Assembly (NCBI GenBank): GCA_937923125.1 | Contig: CALALK010000232.1 | Coordinates: forward strand, 1-8,126 | DNA length: 8,126 nucleotides | Source of the DNA: an uncultured Carnobacterium sp. | GTDB lineage: Bacteria > Bacillota > Bacilli > Lactobacillales > Aerococcaceae | Reading direction: 5' to 3' | Part shown: piece after piece, positions 5,677 through 8,126 of the stretch | Layout: each line of letters opens with the position of its first letter | Position numbering within the stretch: position 1 is the stretch's first letter | The notes under the pieces: model-generated | Seen by the model: the letters and a program-made list of their open reading frames with translations, nothing else | Told to the model about the DNA's origin: nothing | The model's database searches: none | Made by a program: the position numbers and the translations under genes

Positions 5677-6681
5677 CTAAAACGGTCTATTATTTTCATA
5701 CCCCACAGCTGTGTTAGGGAATTCTTGGGCAACTGCACGGAAGAATGGTTGTAAGAAGTCATCTGTTTCTTCACCGATGTTCTTAATTTCGATTTTCTTC
5801 TTCTTACCTTTGTATGATCTGTCGTCTGACAAGAAGATTAGGAATGATTCAATGTTCGTTGTAATTCCGTATCTCTTGTGTGATAACTGATAGTGGTAAA
5901 CGCGTTTTGCTTTTGTTAAGTCGTATACTTCTAATCCGCTCCAAGTAGTGAAGAAGTGGTTTTTGTAGATATATACATATGTTTCGTCATCCGCATAAGT
6001 AGCGTTTGTACGTAGTAAATCTAAGTTGCCACGTAATTCTGGGTAAGCAGCGTACATTTCGTCGTAAGCCGCACCAACTTTTTTACGTTTCAAGAACGCT
6101 AAACCGATAAATACAAGCCCTGCGAGTGTAAGACCTGCCGCAACCATTAATCCACCTTTTTTTGCAGAGCTAGCTTCTGTTTGAGAGAAGTAGAATTGTG
6201 TATCTGCACCAGCTTGTAGAAGGTTATAGTTTTTGAACGCTTGAGTAATTAAGTCGCTGTAGTTTTGAATCGCATGTTTATTACGGTATGAATAAATGAT
6301 TGTACCGTAAACATATTCTGGATTGTCTTGCATTGTATCAGCTTTTGCGACTAATTTTGCAGCATCTTCTTTTGTTAATTCAAGACCGATATAACCAGGT
6401 TCTTTGCCTTTTGAAGTACCTGCTTTTTCATATTCAACAATGTAGATATAGGTTTTTCCTTTATCTACTTCGATGACGGGTTCTTTTGAGATATCAGTAA
6501 TTTTTAGAGCTGATTCTTTATCGTCATTGCTTGAACTGAAGGGAAGAGCTTTTCCGTCTTCATAGATTTTTTTAGCGTCTGGTTTTTGGAAGTTGAAAAA
6601 TCCGATGACGCAAGCGGCAATAATTAAAATAAGTCCGAAGTAAAAACGAATTCTAAAGCCGTGATTACGATTTTCTGTCAT
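5677..6681 (-). CDS. Membrane protein of unknown function with two transmembrane segments, paralogue B
   Basis: I do not recognise a named family. The 334-residue protein has a basic N-terminus, a first membrane segment at about 12-29, a predicted extracytoplasmic region (about 36-175), a second segment at about 176-197 followed by KRKK, and a cytoplasmic C-terminal domain (about 198-334). The positive-inside pattern puts both ends in the cytoplasm. It is clearly paralogous to the next gene (6830-7864): YIGLEL sits at 97-102 in both, and both share AAYPELRG, NATYAD, FFTT, GL..Y.LTKAK and NIGEETD..LQPFF. The C-terminal strand pattern vaguely resembles bacterial PH-like domains, which is inference only. 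Start: a longer in-frame ATG at 6864 exists, but it would run through the promoter and terminator into the neighbour; ATG 6681 has AGAGGG (6691-6696) 9 nt upstream. It is transcribed alone from 6724-6752. Confidence 0.85.
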   Translation of the reverse strand: MTENRNHGFRIRFYFGLILIIAACVIGFFNFQKPDAKKIYEDGKALPFSSSNDDKESALKITDISKEPVIEVDKGKTYIYIVEYEKAGTSKGKEPGYIGLELTKEDAAKLVAKADTMQDNPEYVYGTIIYSYRNKHAIQNYSDLITQAFKNYNLLQAGADTQFYFSQTEASSAKKGGLMVAAGLTLAGLVFIGLAFLKRKKVGAAYDEMYAAYPELRGNLDLLRTNATYADDETYVYIYKNHFFTTWSGLEVYDLTKAKRVYHYQLSHKRYGITTNIESFLIFLSDDRSYKGKKKKIEIKNIGEETDDFLQPFFRAVAQEFPNTAVGYENNRPF

Positions 6682-6723
6682 ATGATATAACCCTCTTTTC
6701 GATAATATAGATATAATACAGCT

Positions 6724-6752
6724 ATAATACTCTAGAAAATAGCATTTTGCAA
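6724..6752 (-). promoter_or_regulatory. Promoter of paralogue B
   Basis: On the minus strand there is TTGCAA (-35, 6747-6752), a 17-bp spacer and TATTAT (-10, 6724-6729, 5 of 6 consensus). The predicted start near 6716 leaves a leader of about 35 nt. A perfect 24-bp palindrome lies 19 bp upstream of the -35. A second AT-rich -10-like sequence (TGTATTATATC) just downstream could shift the start. Confidence 0.65.
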
Positions 6753-6771
6753 GTGACTTTATTCGAATACT

Positions 6772-6795
6772 GAAATTATCATATATGATAATTTC
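6772..6795. repeat. Perfect 24-bp AT-rich palindrome upstream of paralogue B
   Basis: The arm GAAATTATCATA (6772-6783) is followed directly by its exact complement TATGATAATTTC (6784-6795), with no spacer. It sits between the terminator of the upstream paralogue and the -35 of paralogue B. The position suits a dimeric regulator binding site. It could also form a secondary hairpin, but it lacks a T-run. ATTATCAT...ATGATAAT resembles metal-regulator boxes only loosely, with the half-sites reversed relative to a Fur 7-1-7 box, so no regulator is named. Confidence 0.7.
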
Positions 6796-6801
6796 GTGTT
6801 G

Positions 6802-6838
6802 AAAAAAATAAGGAGCCTCAGTGGACTCCTTATTTTTT
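6802..6838 (-). terminator. Terminator of paralogue A
   Basis: On the minus strand, AATAAGGAG pairs with CTCCTTATT, extended by long A and T runs (6802-6815 with 6826-6838) around a 10-nt loop. The stop codon of the gene (TAA, 6832-6830) lies inside the stem. It is symmetric, but its T-run on the minus strand and its position mark it as the end of the leftward transcript. It separates the two paralogues into independent transcription units. Confidence 0.88.
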
Positions 6839-7864
6839 GTTTTCTTTTGTTTTGCCGATTTCAATATGAGGGAACTCTTTCCTTAATGTATCAAAGAAAG
6901 GTTGTAAGTGAGCATCGGTTTCTTCACCTATGTTATGGATTTCAATCCTCTTCGTTCTAACGAGAGTATCTGGATCATTCGTTTCAAATACGAGGAATGA
7001 TTTGTTGTAGGGGCTCCCATTTTCAGGATACAAAGTTTGTTGGTAGTGATACACGCTTTTCGCTTTTGTTAAACGATAGATTGCTAAACCAGTAGCGGTT
7101 GTGAAGAAGAAGTCTTTGTAAATAAAGACGTTGGTTCCGTTATCTGCGTAGGTAGCATTCTTTGCTAATGTAATGATTCGTTTTCCTCTTAATTCCGGAT
7201 AGGCAGCGACGATTTCTTCAGTATCTGGATAACCTGCAAATAGATTATTGTATGCTTCAGCAAATTTTTGATGTCTATGCGCTAAATACAAGAGTGCTAG
7301 TCCTGGAATGAAGAGGACGAGAGAGATGATTAGGAATAGTTTTTGTGTTTCCTTTCCTGGTTTAATCGATAAATAGTTCTGATAACGACGTGAAAGTGGG
7401 GCTTTGATGTATTTTTCCATCGCATCTTGGGTACGATAGCTATAATCCATCACTTTCTTATCGTGAAATTCTGGCTCAACAAAGGTACCCGCAATTTTTT
7501 CAGGATGATCTCTTAATGTATTCTTCTTATCAATTAATTGTTGCGCAGTGTCTTTGTCTAGTTCTAACCCGATGTATTGTGTCGTTTCGTTTCCATGAGA
7601 ATCTTTTTCTAAATAAGAGACGATATAAAGCGACCATTTTCCAAAGCCCGAGTTTTGGACGGAGTGCTTGTCGATACCAGTCACCTTTAAGATAGAATCT
7701 TCATTTTTAGTGATTTCCTTTAGGTTAAAATATTTATTTTGTAGTTGTAATAATGGAACGTTCAGTCTTGTTAATGCAAAAACAAGGCAAAGCATAGCCG
7801 CCACGATTAAGGCCACCCCGGGATAAAAACGTTTATTATAACCACGAACACGATTCTTGTGCAT
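6830..7864 (-). CDS. Membrane protein of unknown function with two transmembrane segments, paralogue A
   Basis: This has the same architecture as paralogue B and is not a family I can name. The protein has 344 residues: basic N-terminus (HKNRVRGYNKR), membrane segment at about 13-31, predicted external region at about 33-172, second segment at about 175-194 followed by HRHQK, then a cytoplasmic domain at about 195-344. Shared blocks with B include YIGLEL (97-102), AAYPELRG (220-227), NATYAD (236-241), LTKAK and NIGEETD. Relative to B it carries about 9 extra residues just before AAYPELRG, where AGYP precedes AAYP (209-223), as if a short piece had been duplicated. The C-terminus is lysine-rich (KTKENKK). 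The ATG at 7864 has AAAAGGAG (7873-7880) 8 nt upstream. It has its own promoter (7894-7922) and terminator. The two genes look like an old tandem duplication. Confidence 0.87.
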   Translation of the reverse strand: MHKNRVRGYNKRFYPGVALIVAAMLCLVFALTRLNVPLLQLQNKYFNLKEITKNEDSILKVTGIDKHSVQNSGFGKWSLYIVSYLEKDSHGNETTQYIGLELDKDTAQQLIDKKNTLRDHPEKIAGTFVEPEFHDKKVMDYSYRTQDAMEKYIKAPLSRRYQNYLSIKPGKETQKLFLIISLVLFIPGLALLYLAHRHQKFAEAYNNLFAGYPDTEEIVAAYPELRGKRIITLAKNATYADNGTNVFIYKDFFFTTATGLAIYRLTKAKSVYHYQQTLYPENGSPYNKSFLVFETNDPDTLVRTKRIEIHNIGEETDAHLQPFFDTLRKEFPHIEIGKTKENKK

Positions 7865-7893
7865 ATGAAAAACTCCTTTTTCTTGTTAGTTCT

Positions 7894-7922
7894 ATGGTAA
7901 TGGAGATGGAAGAGAAAGACAA
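7894..7922 (-). promoter_or_regulatory. Probable promoter of paralogue A
   Basis: On the minus strand there is TTGTCT (-35, 7917-7922), a 17-bp spacer and TACCAT (-10, 7894-7899). Each box matches 4 of 6 consensus bases. It would start about 20 nt upstream of the ATG. This is weaker than the promoter of paralogue B, and its assignment rests on spacing and position. Confidence 0.45.
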
Positions 7923-7930
7923 GGGGGGAG

Positions 7931-7976
7931 TTCAGGGCTATGTGCAATTACTAAAATGCAGTAGTTGAGTCCTGAG
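7931..7976. repeat. Nested inverted repeat left of repeat copy 2
   Basis: TTCAGG (7931-7936) can pair with CCTGAG (7971-7976, one G-T wobble). Inside it, CAATTACT (7945-7952) pairs with AGTAGTTG (7960-7967, one wobble) around AAAATGC. The wobbles fit better if the transcript is from the plus strand. There is no T-run, so it is not a terminator. It sits between the promoter of paralogue A and the 63-nt element. Confidence 0.4.
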
Positions 7977-7983
7977 CGCTCTT

Positions 7984-8046
7984 CGCAGTGGTTTATTGAC
8001 TTTCTTTTCATCACTCGTGATTCAAGAAAGTCTAATAAACTTTGCG
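7984..8046. repeat. 63-nt hairpin element, copy 2
   Basis: Same orientation and fold as copy 1. The outer stem is CGCA/TGCG (7984-7987 with 8043-8046), and the main stem uses GACTTTCTT and AAGAAAGTC where copy 1 has GACATTCTT and AAGAATGTC. The changes at 8001 (A to T) and 8029 (T to A) preserve pairing; every other position, including the bulged T and the apical ATCACTCGTGAT, is identical. Flanking sequence outside 7984-8046 diverges at once, so these bases look like the true element borders. Confidence 0.85.
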
Positions 8047-8048
8047 AG

Positions 8049-8073
8049 AAATCATTCACAGTGTGAATGATTT
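8049..8073. repeat. Perfect 11-bp hairpin right of repeat copy 2
   Basis: AAATCATTCAC (8049-8059) pairs with GTGAATGATTT (8063-8073) around AGT. The T-tail is poor on both strands (TTTGG on plus, ATTTCTC on minus), so terminator function is uncertain. It occupies the same relative place as the terminator that follows repeat copy 1. Confidence 0.55.
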
Positions 8074-8085
8074 GGAATTCAATAA

Positions 8086-8124
8086 AAGCAGAATGACTTC
8101 ACACTGTGAAATCATTCTTGGCTT
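8086..8124 (-). terminator. Hairpin at the right edge, probable leftward terminator
   Basis: AGAATGA (8090-8096) pairs with TCATTCT (8112-8118) and TTCAC (8098-8102) with GTGAA (8106-8110), separated by one C/A mismatch. An outer AAGC/GCTT pairing (8086-8089 with 8121-8124) adds length. Read on the minus strand the stem is followed by GCTTTTATT, a moderate U-tract, so it could end a leftward gene lying beyond the window. Confidence 0.5.
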
Positions 8125-8126
8125 CT

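Noticed and set aside
5400..5774. Minus-strand open frame of 124 codons across the mgtE terminator, hairpin element and end of paralogue B
   Set aside because: It overlaps the 3' end of paralogue B in another frame, runs through two terminators and a palindromic repeat, has no ribosome site and has no recognisable protein signature.
6682..6723. Riboswitch or attenuator in the leaders of the paralogous genes
   Set aside because: The predicted leaders are only about 20-35 nt long, too short for a known riboswitch, and no alternative stem with a terminator is present.
6682..6864. N-terminal extension of paralogue B by 61 residues
   Set aside because: It would start inside paralogue A, cross that gene's terminator and include the promoter of B. 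The ATG at 6681 has a proper ribosome site and gives an N-terminus matching paralogue A.
5549..8046. CRISPR array or other spaced repeat cluster
   Set aside because: There are only two copies 2.4 kb apart with genes between, no regular spacers and no cas genes.

Overview
The window reads as chromosomal DNA from a low-GC Gram-positive bacterium, most likely a member of the Lactobacillales. The reasons are AT-rich codon use, strong AGGAGG-type ribosome sites, TTG start codons, U-tract terminators, and a block of genes (spxH/yjbH, yjbK, relQ/yjbM, nadK, an RluA-type synthase, mgtE) that is familiar from Firmicutes. The family-level impression is Carnobacteriaceae, Aerococcaceae or Enterococcaceae, but this rests on general resemblance only and the genus cannot be fixed by eye.

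Layout. Positions 1-130 are intergenic, with two hairpin terminators that separate whatever lies to the left from the leftward genes. spxH (131-826) and a CYTH-domain gene, yjbK (924-1502), both run leftward, each with its own recognisable promoter. A 132-bp divergent promoter region (1503-1634) separates them from a rightward operon: relQ (1635-2309), nadK (2306-3136), an RluA-family pseudouridine synthase (3133-4026) and mgtE (4044-5411). The first three genes overlap by 4 bp at each junction, mgtE follows after 17 bp, and a long hairpin terminator closes the unit at 5410-5461. To the right, two leftward paralogous genes of unknown function (5677-6681 and 6830-7864) each encode a protein with two membrane segments. 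Each has its own promoter and terminator.

Function. The conserved block combines stress and nucleotide physiology: SpxH delivers Spx to ClpXP, RelQ makes (p)ppGpp, NadK makes NADP, the CYTH protein probably handles a triphosphate or polyphosphate, and MgtE imports the Mg2+ these enzymes need. The functional link is inferred from gene order.

Most interesting signal. Two copies of a 63-nt imperfect hairpin element lie at 5549-5611 and 7984-8046, in the same orientation, on either side of the paralogue pair. They differ at only two positions, and those two positions face each other in the stem (A-T in one copy, T-A in the other). That is a compensatory change and suggests the fold matters. I do not recognise this as a named element. 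It could be a small dispersed palindromic repeat, an IS-derived miniature element or a structured RNA. Other odd features are a perfect 24-bp palindrome upstream of one paralogue, and complementary hairpins beside the second repeat copy.
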